A DNA stretch of 59,003 bases from an uncultured Psychroflexus sp. (GTDB lineage: Bacteria > Bacteroidota > Bacteroidia > Flavobacteriales > Flavobacteriaceae). The stretch is from assembly GCA_913062845.1 (NCBI GenBank), contig CAJXVZ010000015.1, positions 1 to 59,003 on the forward strand, written 5' to 3'. The position numbers and the translations under genes were made by a program. Shown here in pieces: positions 41,301-48,855 of this stretch. The notes beneath the pieces are model-generated. The model saw only the letters and a program-made list of their open reading frames with translations. It did no database searches and was not told the origin of the DNA. How positions within the stretch are numbered: the first letter of the stretch is position 1; each line of letters opens with the position of its first letter.

Positions 41301-41592
41301 TAGACGGCACGATAAACACGTCGGTGTTACCGTCATATTCAGCATTGAAGGCAATCATAGTGCCGTCCGGTGAAAACACAGGATTTGATTCCACACCTTC
41401 ATCAATGGTCAGTCTTTTTGGATTTTCACCATCTCTGTCTGCAATCCAAAGGTCTTCTGCATAAATAAATGCAATATGCTTTTCACTGATGGCTGGTGAA
41501 TGCATCAGTCTGGTATCTTCAGTATTCTGAGCAATGGTATATAGCGGTAAAACAAGAAAAATATAAAACAGATTGAATTTGAAGTATGACAT
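38350..41592 (-). CDS. Tricorn-like protease (S41 family, beta-propeller plus PDZ)
   Basis: A 1080-residue protein with a signal peptide (about 1-21). The N-terminal beta-propellers with TolB-like repeats (SPDGTMIAFNAEYDGNTDVF, SPDAKHLAYFSDESGEYELH) span to about residue 590; an acidic Lys/Glu linker follows near 555-575. Then come a core domain, a PDZ domain (about 770-850) and the S41 peptidase fold. His744 (LGVGHHRFG) and Ser968 (ETAGSGGDYLP) correspond to His746 and Ser965 of archaeal tricorn. It likely degrades peptides in the periplasm. An M28 peptidase lies directly upstream on the same strand. Confidence 0.93.
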   Translation of the reverse strand: MSYFKFNLFYIFLVLPLYTIAQNTEDTRLMHSPAISEKHIAFIYAEDLWIADRDGENPKRLTIDEGVESNPVFSPDGTMIAFNAEYDGNTDVFIVPSTGGVPKRLTWHPTWDRVLDFTSDGKSVLFSSPRTTFTNRHSKLYTINTEGGQPKELPIPTGFRGSYSADGKYLAYVPNYEVFNQWKHYRGGTLGRIWIMDLSTNEVVEIPKPKTYSNEADPQWVGNTLYFRSDRNGEFNLFSYDTNTKQIQQHTDYDDFGVLSLNANGEQLIYEQAGYLFEHDKKSNSNKRIKVGIATDLLELRERYVSGSQYIRSAGVSPSASRVAIDFRGDIVTIPEKYGDVINLTQTTGVHEKYPKWSPDAKHLAYFSDESGEYELHIKNFENEDINKIKLNGAGFYAYPYWSPDSKKIAFVDNSRSLYVADVSSKKVTKIDSDELYTPGVYRDLFGSWSKDSKWISYTKIIETNFEQAFAYSLEEKKAYALSDGLSNVTEPTFDSSGKYLFILASTDAGPVVNWFDQSNQDMEMTNSIYLVTLQKDLQSPLARRNDMEVIEEAEEKEEKDEKKDKDKKEDETIRIDWDGIFNRIISLPVNEGMYSNLASPEEGKLYFVSGAQNGSSSLMSYDLKERKAETIMPADYFEIAAKGKKMLFRNDGAWGISAVGKKPENGMLDTNAIKIKIDPREEWPNIFYETWRVNRDYFYDPGMHGVDWEAMKTKYEVLLPDISCKSDLYRIMQWMCSELGVGHHRFGSRGDNLNNPDYIPGGLLGADYKVNNNRYQISKIYGGLNWNPGLRSPLTEPGVNAEIGDYIIAVNGKNLTADDNLYAAFENTSGKIVNLTLSENSDGNNARMVSVVPVGSESSLRNRDWIEGNIKKVNEATNGQVAYVYVPNTTTAGHEYFKRYFYPQVNKKAVIIDERFNGGGQLADYYIDHLRKPYQSSWDFRYGKDLIAPSGTIHGPKVMLIDETAGSGGDYLPYLFKRFNLGTVIGKRTWGGLVGVLGYPEFIDGGSVTAPNVAFYNEDGFNIENEGVAPDIEVEQWPKEVMQGKDPQLEKAIEIVLKDLEKNKVSYPPKPEYPDVTKD

Positions 41593-41656
41593 GAGAATTA
41601 AGGTTTAAGTTTGCCTAAAATTAAGTAATTTTCACATATTAAATTGAAGCGTAGGT

Positions 41657-42625
41657 TTAAATATTCTGATCAAGTATTCTGACCGCTTTTGTTATAGTTT
41701 CCACAGCTTTGAGAAAGAAATCAGAATTGATGTTTTCAAAGGTATCTGTAGGTTGATGGTAATCCTTATGATCTTCTACACCAAAATAAATAAAAGGTAT
41801 ATCCTTTTCATGAAAGAGCCGATGATCAGAAGCGTAGGTCCAGTCATCTATTGCAGGATTATCGGGCTCATCATGTCCAAATTTTAGTTGAACAGCACTG
41901 TCTTGGCTTAATTTTTTTAGCAGAGGTTTGAATTCAGGATAGTGGTAAGTACCACAGGCATAAAGTTCATTTTTATTGTTGTGTGATATCATGTCCATAT
42001 TGATGTTCATTACGATGTCGTTTAGTGGCAGCGGATAGTTTTCAAGAAAATACTTACCGCCCAGAGATGAAATTTCTTCACCATCCAGAGCTGTGAAGAT
42101 AAGATTATGCTGAGGTGGGTTTTGTTTGAAATATTTAGCCATACTTATTAAGGCAACTACACCAGAAGCATTATCATCTGCACCGTTATAGATTTCACCA
42201 TTTTGAACACCAAGATGATCATGATGGGCGGAAATAATAATGGTTTTATCCGTATTGCCTCTAATTATGCCAATTACATTTCCTCCGTAAACTGTGGTAT
42301 CCGGGATTTTGTCAGCTCCTTCAAGACTATCTGTAACAGGATAAATTTGCTGTCTGAATTCATCCTGAAAAGTGTATGAGAATTTCTGAATAAAACCTCC
42401 AGAAGCAAAAGGTTCGAGCCTAATATCCTCAAATTCTAGTGCAATGAATTTTTGAGCTTTAAGATTTCCTGGTGTGCCGAAAAAACGTCCCTGCATACTG
42501 TCATGGCTTATAATTTTGAGATATTCAAGTAATTCAGACTTTTTAATTATTATTTCGTCTTTTCTATTCTTACAGGAGAGAACTACAGTAAATAAAATTA
42601 GAAGTAAAATAAATTTTGCTTTCAT
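41657..42625 (-). CDS. M28 family zinc aminopeptidase, lipoprotein
   Basis: The chosen start is the ATG at 42625, giving 322 residues with a lipoprotein signal (Cys18 in TVVLSCKN); a TTG reading from 42658 would add 11 residues in front of it. Two-zinc M28 signatures: His134 and Asp136 in SAHHDHLG, Asp151 in NGADDNASG, Glu183/Glu184 in LDGEEIS, Asp211 in NMDMIS and His290 in DYHQPTDT. These peptidases trim N-terminal residues from peptides. Together with the adjacent tricorn-like protease it may form a periplasmic peptide-breakdown pair (inference from position). Confidence 0.92.
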   Translation of the reverse strand: MKAKFILLLILFTVVLSCKNRKDEIIIKKSELLEYLKIISHDSMQGRFFGTPGNLKAQKFIALEFEDIRLEPFASGGFIQKFSYTFQDEFRQQIYPVTDSLEGADKIPDTTVYGGNVIGIIRGNTDKTIIISAHHDHLGVQNGEIYNGADDNASGVVALISMAKYFKQNPPQHNLIFTALDGEEISSLGGKYFLENYPLPLNDIVMNINMDMISHNNKNELYACGTYHYPEFKPLLKKLSQDSAVQLKFGHDEPDNPAIDDWTYASDHRLFHEKDIPFIYFGVEDHKDYHQPTDTFENINSDFFLKAVETITKAVRILDQNI

Positions 42626-42684
42626 AATGTAGAAGTTTTTCTGTACCAAACTATGCAAAGTTGTTGGTAAATTGAGTAAAATCT

Positions 42685-43422
42685 TTAATAAAGTGGGAAG
42701 TAAATGGTCATTTTACCAAAATCAACATCATCCAAATGCCCCATCATTGTCTCATCTTGTGTGATGAGATGCATGTGCAGATAAGAATCGTGATGTGTAA
42801 AAACACCCTGATGTTCGGTGGAGAAAAAACCGATAATTTCAACATTATTATCTTTTAAATAATAATTCACCTGACCTTGATGCGCTTCTTTTGGTGAAGA
42901 GACCATAGTGCCTTCAGGCAAATTTTGAACATGAATTTTAGCTGACTTAACACGACCCTTAAGTTTGAATGCAAATGGTCTTTTTCTGTCTTTCGTTTTT
43001 TTATCGATAAAGATCTCTAGATGTTCAATGTTACGAATTGAGTCCGGTAATTTAATTTCTTGCCATTGCTTAACTTCTGCTGAGACAAAGAAGGGTGCAG
43101 ATACATTAAACGAAGTTTCAACCTGCATACTTTTGTTAGTTTTTACCTTTGAAATATAGCTTACCCCGTCATTTATCAGTATTTCACCTTGTAAGCCCTC
43201 CAAAGGACCCAGACCATAAAGATTATTTTTATTCGAAATGCTGTCCAGTTTTATTTTTCCCTCAAGCTCTCCTTTCCACATGACATTCTTCATGGCACTT
43301 ACGATTTTTACATCCGGATAATTGAAGCCTTTTTTTGTCTGAGGTGATGTACAACTTTGAAATAAAAACATACTTACCAGCAATAATAAAAGCATGTGAA
43401 GACGATTAATTTTATGATTCAT
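42685..43422 (-). CDS. Acetolactate decarboxylase-like lipoprotein, probably diverged
   Basis: A 245-residue protein from the ATG at 43422 (a TTG lies two codons earlier), with a lipoprotein signal (Cys24 in FLFQSCTSP). The body matches the alpha-acetolactate decarboxylase family by LGPLEGLQGEILINDGVSY (Glu80), PFAFKLKGRVKSAKIH and YLHMHLITQDETMMGH, whose His216, His218 and His229 equal the zinc ligands HxH-x10-H. Compared by memory with the Bacillus brevis enzyme, its catalytic Arg appears as His164 and the C-terminal catalytic Glu falls beyond the end of this shorter protein. So fold and zinc site are likely, activity doubtful. It is 26 nt upstream of the transcribed end of no pathway partner: neighbours are an M28 peptidase and a DUF2200 gene, not ilv or butanediol genes. 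Confidence 0.72.
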   Translation of the reverse strand: MNHKINRLHMLLLLLVSMFLFQSCTSPQTKKGFNYPDVKIVSAMKNVMWKGELEGKIKLDSISNKNNLYGLGPLEGLQGEILINDGVSYISKVKTNKSMQVETSFNVSAPFFVSAEVKQWQEIKLPDSIRNIEHLEIFIDKKTKDRKRPFAFKLKGRVKSAKIHVQNLPEGTMVSSPKEAHQGQVNYYLKDNNVEIIGFFSTEHQGVFTHHDSYLHMHLITQDETMMGHLDDVDFGKMTIYFPLY

Positions 43423-43439
43423 ATTCAAGTTTTAAGGAC

Positions 43440-43805
43440 TTACTTTGTTCGTAATATTTTTTCCATTTTTCTGCCTTTGGCCAGTTCATCGACGAGCTTG
43501 TCCAGATAGCGCACTTTTTGTGTGAGCTCATTATCAATATCTTCAATGCGGTAGCCGCAAATCACACCTTTGATGAGGTTCGCATTCGGATTAAGATTGG
43601 CATGATCAAAAAAAGTTTCAAAAGTAACCTTGTTATCAATCCATTTTTGCAATTGATCATCATCAAAACCGGTTAACCAGGTTATCACCTGATGTAATTC
43701 TTCTTTAGTTCGTCCTTTCTTTTCAACTTTTGTGACGTAATGTGGATATACAGATGAAAAAGTCATTTTGGCGATGCGTTCATTGTGTTTGGCTGTGGTT
43801 TTCAT
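43440..43805 (-). CDS. DUF2200 family protein
   Basis: A 121-residue soluble protein with the conserved DUF2200 text: [53 protein letters not shown] and [20 protein letters not shown]. The function of the family is not known to me. It lies 17 nt upstream of the acetolactate-decarboxylase-like gene and downstream of the sucC terminator. Confidence 0.9.
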   Translation of the reverse strand: MKTTAKHNERIAKMTFSSVYPHYVTKVEKKGRTKEELHQVITWLTGFDDDQLQKWIDNKVTFETFFDHANLNPNANLIKGVICGYRIEDIDNELTQKVRYLDKLVDELAKGRKMEKILRTK

Positions 43806-43831
43806 AATTTTAAAGATAATATAATAAATGT

Positions 43832-43859
43832 AAAAACCCCTAAGATTATCTCTTAGAGG
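43832..43859 (-). terminator. Intrinsic terminator after sucC
   Basis: On the minus strand: CCTCTAAG, a 7-nt loop, CTTAGGGG (8-bp stem with one G-U pair), then TTTTT. It begins about 32 nt after the sucC stop codon and separates sucC from the DUF2200 gene. Confidence 0.72.
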
Positions 43860-43891
43860 TCATTAAAAAACTCAAATATATAATAATGAAG

Positions 43892-45085
43892 TTAACTTAA
43901 CACTTCCTGAACTTTGTCAGCAGCTTCCTGAAAAAGTACGGCACTTTCTACATTAAGTCCGGAGTTGTCTATAATTTCTTTGGCAAGATCGGCGTTTGTA
44001 CCCTGTAATCTTACAATGATTGGCACTTTAATTTGATCACCCAGATTTTTATAAGCTTCAACCACACCTTCAGCAACACGGTCACAGCGGACAATACCGC
44101 CAAATATATTAATGAGTATGGCTTCTACCTTTTCATCTTTAAGGATTAATCTGAAGGCTTCTTCTACACGTTTTGCATCGGCTGTTCCACCAACATCAAG
44201 GAAGTTTGCAGGTTCACCACCAGCTTGTTTGATCAGGTCCATTGTGGCCATAGCCAGTCCGGCACCATTAACCATACAACCAACATTACCATCAAGGTTG
44301 ACATAACTCAAACCAGCTTCTTTAGCTTCAACTTCAGCAGGGTCTTCCTCTCTTACATCTCTTAACACCTGGTAATCTTTATGTCTGAATAAGGCTGAAT
44401 CATCAAGAGTTACTTTAGAATCTACAGCAAGAATGTTGTCATCACTTGTTTTTAATACAGGATTAATTTCAAATAAAGATGAATCGGACTCTGTGTAAGC
44501 TTTATAAAGCGCAGAAACAAATTTTGTCATTTCTTTAAACGCTTTACCTGATAAACCTAGGTTGAAAGCAACTTTTCTGGCTTGAAAAGGGAGTAAGCCT
44601 GTCGCAGGATCTACAACTTCAGTAAAAATTTTATCAGGTGTATTCTCTGCTACTGTTTCAATGTCCATACCACCTTCAGGAGAATACATGATCATATTTT
44701 TGCCCTGGGCACGATCGAGTAATACGGACATGTAGTATTCTTCCGGTTCGCTGTCACCAGGATAGTAAACATCTTCAGCAACAAGTACCTGATGCACTTT
44801 TTTACCTTCTTTTGAAGTTTGTGGTGTAACCAGATTCATACCAATGATTTCAACGGCAATTTCTTTAACCTCTTTGAGGTTTTTTGCGAGCTTTACGCCA
44901 CCGCCTTTTCCACGACCACCGGCGTGAACCTGAGCTTTTATGACATGCCAGCCTGTACCGGTTTCTTCAGTGAGTTTTTTTGCTGCTTCCACAGCCTCGT
45001 CGGGTGTCGTCGCAACAATACCACGCTGAATGTTAACACCAAAACTATTGAGAATTTCTTTACCTTGATATTCGTGAAGATTCAT
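43892..45085 (-). CDS. sucC: Succinyl-CoA ligase (ADP-forming) subunit beta
   Basis: A 397-residue ATP-grasp subunit of the TCA-cycle enzyme. MNLHEYQGKEILNSFGV opens the ATP-grasp fold; KAQVHAGGRGKGGGVK is the Gly-rich nucleotide loop; SLFEINPVLK and DGNVGCMVNGAGLAMATMD, with NIFGGIVRCDRVAEG, belong to the CoA-ligase C-terminal domain. sucD is not adjacent. A strong Bacteroidetes-type promoter lies just upstream. Confidence 0.96.
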   Translation of the reverse strand: MNLHEYQGKEILNSFGVNIQRGIVATTPDEAVEAAKKLTEETGTGWHVIKAQVHAGGRGKGGGVKLAKNLKEVKEIAVEIIGMNLVTPQTSKEGKKVHQVLVAEDVYYPGDSEPEEYYMSVLLDRAQGKNMIMYSPEGGMDIETVAENTPDKIFTEVVDPATGLLPFQARKVAFNLGLSGKAFKEMTKFVSALYKAYTESDSSLFEINPVLKTSDDNILAVDSKVTLDDSALFRHKDYQVLRDVREEDPAEVEAKEAGLSYVNLDGNVGCMVNGAGLAMATMDLIKQAGGEPANFLDVGGTADAKRVEEAFRLILKDEKVEAILINIFGGIVRCDRVAEGVVEAYKNLGDQIKVPIIVRLQGTNADLAKEIIDNSGLNVESAVLFQEAADKVQEVLS

Positions 45086-45113
45086 AATCTAAAATTATAA
45101 TTTTTGAATTCCA

Positions 45114-45143
45114 CAAAAGTAATAATTTATCATTTTGGGACAA
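45114..45143 (-). promoter_or_regulatory. Promoter of sucC
   Basis: On the minus strand TTG (45143-45141), exactly 19 nt, then TACTTTTG (45121-45114). This fits TTG-N19-TAnnTTTG completely and lies 29 nt from the sucC ATG. The best promoter in the window after that of rpsL. Confidence 0.75.
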
Positions 45144-45171
45144 CTATTTTAGGCTTAATTATGATTTTAAG

Positions 45172-45367
45172 TGAGTAGTCGGTAGTCGGTATTCAGTATT
45201 CAGTGTTCAGTATTCAGTGTTCAGTAATCAGTGTTCAGTAATCAGTGTTCAGTAATCAGTGTTCAGTAATCAGTGTTCAGTTATCAGTGTTCAGTGTTCA
45301 GTAATCAGTGTTCAGTATTCAGTGTTCAGTAATCAGTGTTCAGTATTCAGTAGGCAGTAAGCAATTG
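45172..45367. repeat. Heptanucleotide array (TCAGTNN)n, 23 perfectly phased units
   Basis: From 45193 to 45353 every seventh base starts TCAGT; the last two bases alternate mainly between GT and AA or AT, so TCAGTGT-TCAGTAA pairs form a 14-nt higher order. Degenerate units flank it (TGAGTAG, TCGGTAG, TCGGTAT on the left; GCAGTAA, GCAATTG on the right). It lies between the divergent sucC and FAH-family genes, upstream of the sucC promoter. Confidence 0.95.
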
Positions 45368-45510
45368 TAAGTAGAAGGTAATGCAAAGATATGTTCAGGC
45401 AATGTGTATCCGGTAAATGTAGATATTAATTCATCTTCAAGCTCAAGGCTAAGGATTAAATCTTCTCAGTATTAAACAATACGTGTTAATAGCCTTATTA
45501 TATTTACTTG

Positions 45511-45573
45511 TACTAATTTCTCATTACTATATACTCATTACTAAATACTCAATACTACTTACTCAATTCTAAC
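45511..45573. repeat. Second, inverted heptanucleotide array (TACTNAN)n
   Basis: Nine 7-nt units: TACTAAT, TTCTCAT, TACTATA, TACTCAT, TACTAAA, TACTCAA, TACTACT, TACTCAA, TTCTAAC. The complement reads (A/T)TGAGTA, one base different from the (A/T)TCAGT(A/G) of the first array. The two arrays therefore form a degenerate inverted pair about 145 nt apart. Confidence 0.75.
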
Positions 45574-45617
45574 CGGTTTTTAGCTTAATTTTAAATCATT
45601 AAACCTTTTTCAAAGCT

Positions 45618-45625
45618 TACATTTG
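45618..45625 (+). promoter_or_regulatory. Probable promoter of the FAH-cinA-smpB unit (-7 element TACATTTG)
   Basis: TACATTTG, the same word as at rpsL, ends 19 nt before the ATG at 45645. The -33 region lacks a clear TTG. Confidence 0.5.
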
Positions 45626-45644
45626 TGATTTTAGTCAAGAAATT

Positions 45645-46256
45645 ATGAAAATCATCTGTATCGGTCGAAATTATACTGAGCATATTGAAGAGCTTCAAAA
45701 CGAAAAACCTGAAGAACCAGTGGTGTTCATTAAACCGGATTCATCAGTACTTCCAAAATCAAATCCCTTTGTAATTCCTGAATTTTCTGAAGACGTGCAT
45801 TATGAGGTTGAGGTTTTGGTAAAAATCAATCGTTTAGGAAAGTACATCAGTGAGAAATTTGCACACAAATATTATAACGAAATAGGTTTAGGAATAGATT
45901 TTACAGCCAGAGACCTGCAGGCCAAACTTAAGGCCAAAGGTTTGCCCTGGGAAAAGGCCAAAGGCTTCGACGGTGCTACATTGATTGGTAGAAAATGGTT
46001 TGAGAAAGATAAATTTGATCTGAATGACCTGAATTTTAGCTTATCAAAAAATGGAGAAGTCGTTCAAGACGGCAATACAAAATTCATGCTTTGGAAAATA
46101 GATGAATTGATTTCTTATGTTTCTCAATTTTTTACTTTGAAAATAGGAGACATTATATTTACAGGTACGCCTTCAGGCGTTGGTAAGGTCAACGAAGGCG
46201 ATGTGTTGACAGGCAAAATTGAAGATCATAAGGTGTTTAAAGTAAATGTAAAGTAG
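45645..46256 (+). CDS. Fumarylacetoacetate hydrolase family protein
   Basis: A 203-residue FAH-fold enzyme, close to the size of acylpyruvate hydrolases. IGRNYTEHIEELQNEKPE, PVVFIKPDSSVL, the metal-binding HYEVEVLVKI, GIDFTARDLQAKLKAKGLPW and DIIFTGTPSGVG are the family blocks. Members act on acylpyruvates or decarboxylate oxaloacetate; the substrate is not fixed by motif. The next gene, cinA, begins directly after its stop codon, indicating a FAH-cinA-smpB operon. Confidence 0.9.
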   Translation: MKIICIGRNYTEHIEELQNEKPEEPVVFIKPDSSVLPKSNPFVIPEFSEDVHYEVEVLVKINRLGKYISEKFAHKYYNEIGLGIDFTARDLQAKLKAKGLPWEKAKGFDGATLIGRKWFEKDKFDLNDLNFSLSKNGEVVQDGNTKFMLWKIDELISYVSQFFTLKIGDIIFTGTPSGVGKVNEGDVLTGKIEDHKVFKVNVK

Positions 46257-47510
46257 ATGTTTGCAGAAATTATAACTATTGGAGACGAGATATTGATAGG
46301 TCAGATCATTGATACCAATTCGGCATTTTTAGGTAAGCAGCTGAATAGCATTGGTGTTGAAGTTATTCAGATCACCTCGATTAAAGATGAAAAAGACATT
46401 ATACTTAAGGCTCTGGCAGATGCCGAAGAGCGGGCTGACATCATCATAACAACCGGAGGATTAGGGCCAACAAAAGACGACCTGACCAAGCATACGCTGT
46501 GTACATACTTTAATGATGAACTGGTTTTAGATCAAGCCACTCTGGTGCATATTGAAGACATTTTCAGGAAATACATCAGTCATCCGATTTTAGAGGCCAA
46601 TCGCTCACAGGCATATTTGCCATCAAAATGTTTGGCTTTAAAAAATCCATACGGAACAGCGCCGGGAATGTGGTTTGAAAAAGATGGAAAAGTTTTTGTG
46701 TCTATGCCAGGAGTGCCTTTTGAAATGAAATCTCTCGTTAGAAATGAAGTCTTGCCAAGGTTAAAAGATCGATTTAACCGGCCATTTATTTTTCATAAAA
46801 CTGTGTTGACCTATGGTTTAGGCGAAAGTGCAATTGCAGACAAAATTGAAGACTGGGAAAATAATCTGCCGGAGTTCATTAAGCTGGCCTATTTACCAAG
46901 CCTGGGTAGAGTCCGTCTAAGGTTAACCGCCAGAGGTGATGACGAAAACCTGCTGCAGAATGCTATTAATGCTCAGGTTGAAAAATTAAAAGACCATATT
47001 GGAGATATCATCAAAGGCTACGAAGATGAAAATACAATCGAGGAAAATGTTGCCAAACTTATGACTCAAAAGGGTCTTACCCTGGCAACTGCCGAAAGTT
47101 GTACAGGAGGACGTTTAGCTTCCATTTTTACTGAGATTCCCGGTGCATCAGCCTACTTTAAAGGAAGTATAGTGAGTTACGCCACTTCTGCAAAACACGA
47201 TGTCCTGAACATTCCTGAAGATTTTATTCAAAAACACTCGGTGGTTAGCGCAGAAATTACCAAGGAAATGGCTGTTCGGGCAAAAAATATGTTCAAAAGT
47301 GATATAGTTATTGCGACAACGGGCAATGCCGGACCCACAAAAGGCGATAGTGATGCAGAGATAGGAACCGTTTTTATAGCTTTGGCAGATAATGAAGACG
47401 TTATTGTAGAAAAATTCAGTTTTGGAAACCACAGAGAACGTGTCACCAAAAAGGCTGTCAACAAAGCTCTGGAAATGATTTATGACAGATTAAATAAAAG
47501 TGATTTATGA
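46257..47510 (+). CDS. cinA: CinA family protein (MoCF-like domain plus nicotinamide-nucleotide amidase domain)
   Basis: A 417-residue two-domain protein. The N-terminal MoCF/COG1058 domain (about 1-170: [33 protein letters not shown]) is associated with ADP-ribose pyrophosphatase activity in this family. The C-terminal CinA domain (about 255-412: [47 protein letters not shown]) is the NMN deamidase of NAD recycling. The gene is sandwiched without gaps between the FAH gene and smpB (4-nt ATGA overlap). Confidence 0.95.
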   Translation: MFAEIITIGDEILIGQIIDTNSAFLGKQLNSIGVEVIQITSIKDEKDIILKALADAEERADIIITTGGLGPTKDDLTKHTLCTYFNDELVLDQATLVHIEDIFRKYISHPILEANRSQAYLPSKCLALKNPYGTAPGMWFEKDGKVFVSMPGVPFEMKSLVRNEVLPRLKDRFNRPFIFHKTVLTYGLGESAIADKIEDWENNLPEFIKLAYLPSLGRVRLRLTARGDDENLLQNAINAQVEKLKDHIGDIIKGYEDENTIEENVAKLMTQKGLTLATAESCTGGRLASIFTEIPGASAYFKGSIVSYATSAKHDVLNIPEDFIQKHSVVSAEITKEMAVRAKNMFKSDIVIATTGNAGPTKGDSDAEIGTVFIALADNEDVIVEKFSFGNHRERVTKKAVNKALEMIYDRLNKSDL

Positions 47511-47971
47511 GTAAGAACAACATTAATATTAAGAACAGAAAAGCCAAATTTCAATATGAGATTTTAGATAAATATACTGCCGGTATAAAGCTTGTAGGAA
47601 CTGAGATCAAATCTATCCGGGATGGAAAGGCTTCTATAGCTGAAAGCTTTTGTGAATTCAACGACCATCAGGAATTGTTTGTAGTTAATATGACTATTGA
47701 AGAGTATTCTCATGCGACACATTTTAACCACAAACCTAAGACTGAACGTAAGCTGTTATTGAACCGAAATGAATTGAAAAAGCTATACAAAGAAGTCAGA
47801 AACACAGGTCTAACCATAATTCCACTACGCTTATTTATCAATGACAGGGGTTTTGCAAAATTACAAATAGCGCTTTGTAAGGGTAAAAAACTTTATGACA
47901 AAAGAGAAGATATCAAAAAACGAGACACCAAAAGGCGTTTAGACAGGGTAAAAAAAGCTTTTAACAATTAG
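47507..47971 (+). CDS. smpB: SsrA-binding protein SmpB
   Basis: A 154-residue partner of tmRNA in trans-translation. [57 protein letters not shown] and the basic C-terminal tail [12 protein letters not shown] are typical. It overlaps cinA by 4 nt. I did not find ssrA in the window. Confidence 0.96.
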   Translation: MSKNNINIKNRKAKFQYEILDKYTAGIKLVGTEIKSIRDGKASIAESFCEFNDHQELFVVNMTIEEYSHATHFNHKPKTERKLLLNRNELKKLYKEVRNTGLTIIPLRLFINDRGFAKLQIALCKGKKLYDKREDIKKRDTKRRLDRVKKAFNN

Positions 47972-48024
47972 ATTGTTTCTGCGACTGATGGTTTTGAATA
48001 TATTTAATCCCAAAAATCTACAAC

Positions 48025-48771
48025 ATGAAAAAGTTATTTGTCAATTTATCCTTCATTTTTGTTTTAGCGCTCGTTTTAAAAAGTTGTTCCTTTAAAGAAA
48101 AAATTTACGTTAATCCAGATGGATCCGGAAGTATGGCCTTTCACATGGATGCTTCCCAGCTGATGAAACTGGCTGGCGACGAATTTACCGAGAGTGACAA
48201 ATCTTTTGACTCCATTATGGATTTTAAAACACTTTTGGATGAGAAGAGAGATAGTATTGCCGGGCTGCCGGCAGATCAACAGGCAAAATTTAAGGCCTTG
48301 GAAAAATTCAGGCTTAAAATGAAGATGATGCCCGAAGAACAGGAAATGTCTTTTACCCTGATGACAGATTTTGATAAAGCTTCTGAACTTACAGATATGT
48401 TTTCAGAAATGTCTAATCTTCAGGGATTAGGAGATACTCCAAACCCGGAAGACCAGCCTTTGGCAGCTTTAAGTGGCAATAGTAGCTCAGCTGTAACCTA
48501 TAAATTTGAAAATAATGTTTTTAAAAGAAATGTTGAAGTTATTGACAGAGAACTGCTTAATGCACAAATAGATAGCATTGGGGAAATGGAAATGTTTTTT
48601 CAAAACTCAACTTACAAGCTGGAGTATCATTTTTTTAAACCGGTAAAATCTGTGTCTGATTCTACAGCATTTTTTAGTCAGGACAGAAAAACAGTAACCG
48701 TTGAGAGAAATTTTATGGAATATCTTAAAAACCCTGAAAGCTTCAATATAGAGTTTGTTTTAGAAGATTAG
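48025..48771 (+). CDS. Lipoprotein of unknown function
   Basis: A 248-residue protein with a lipoprotein signal (Cys21 in LVLKSCSFKEK). The mature part begins KIYVNPDGSGSMAFHMDAS, a pattern of secreted Bacteroidetes lipoproteins I cannot tie to a named family. A helical, Met/Glu/Lys-rich middle (about 55-145) and a beta-like C-terminal part follow. It stands 53 nt after smpB with no terminator in between. Confidence 0.7.
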   Translation: MKKLFVNLSFIFVLALVLKSCSFKEKIYVNPDGSGSMAFHMDASQLMKLAGDEFTESDKSFDSIMDFKTLLDEKRDSIAGLPADQQAKFKALEKFRLKMKMMPEEQEMSFTLMTDFDKASELTDMFSEMSNLQGLGDTPNPEDQPLAALSGNSSSAVTYKFENNVFKRNVEVIDRELLNAQIDSIGEMEMFFQNSTYKLEYHFFKPVKSVSDSTAFFSQDRKTVTVERNFMEYLKNPESFNIEFVLED

Positions 48772-48855
48772 TTCATATCAAATCTTAGTCGTCACCAACC
48801 AACCGTAACAATTTTTGCATGCGTTCGTCTCATTGTTACCTTAAACCTTTTAGCA

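Noticed and set aside
45172-45367. CRISPR array
   Set aside because: Units are 7 nt with no spacers and there are no cas genes.
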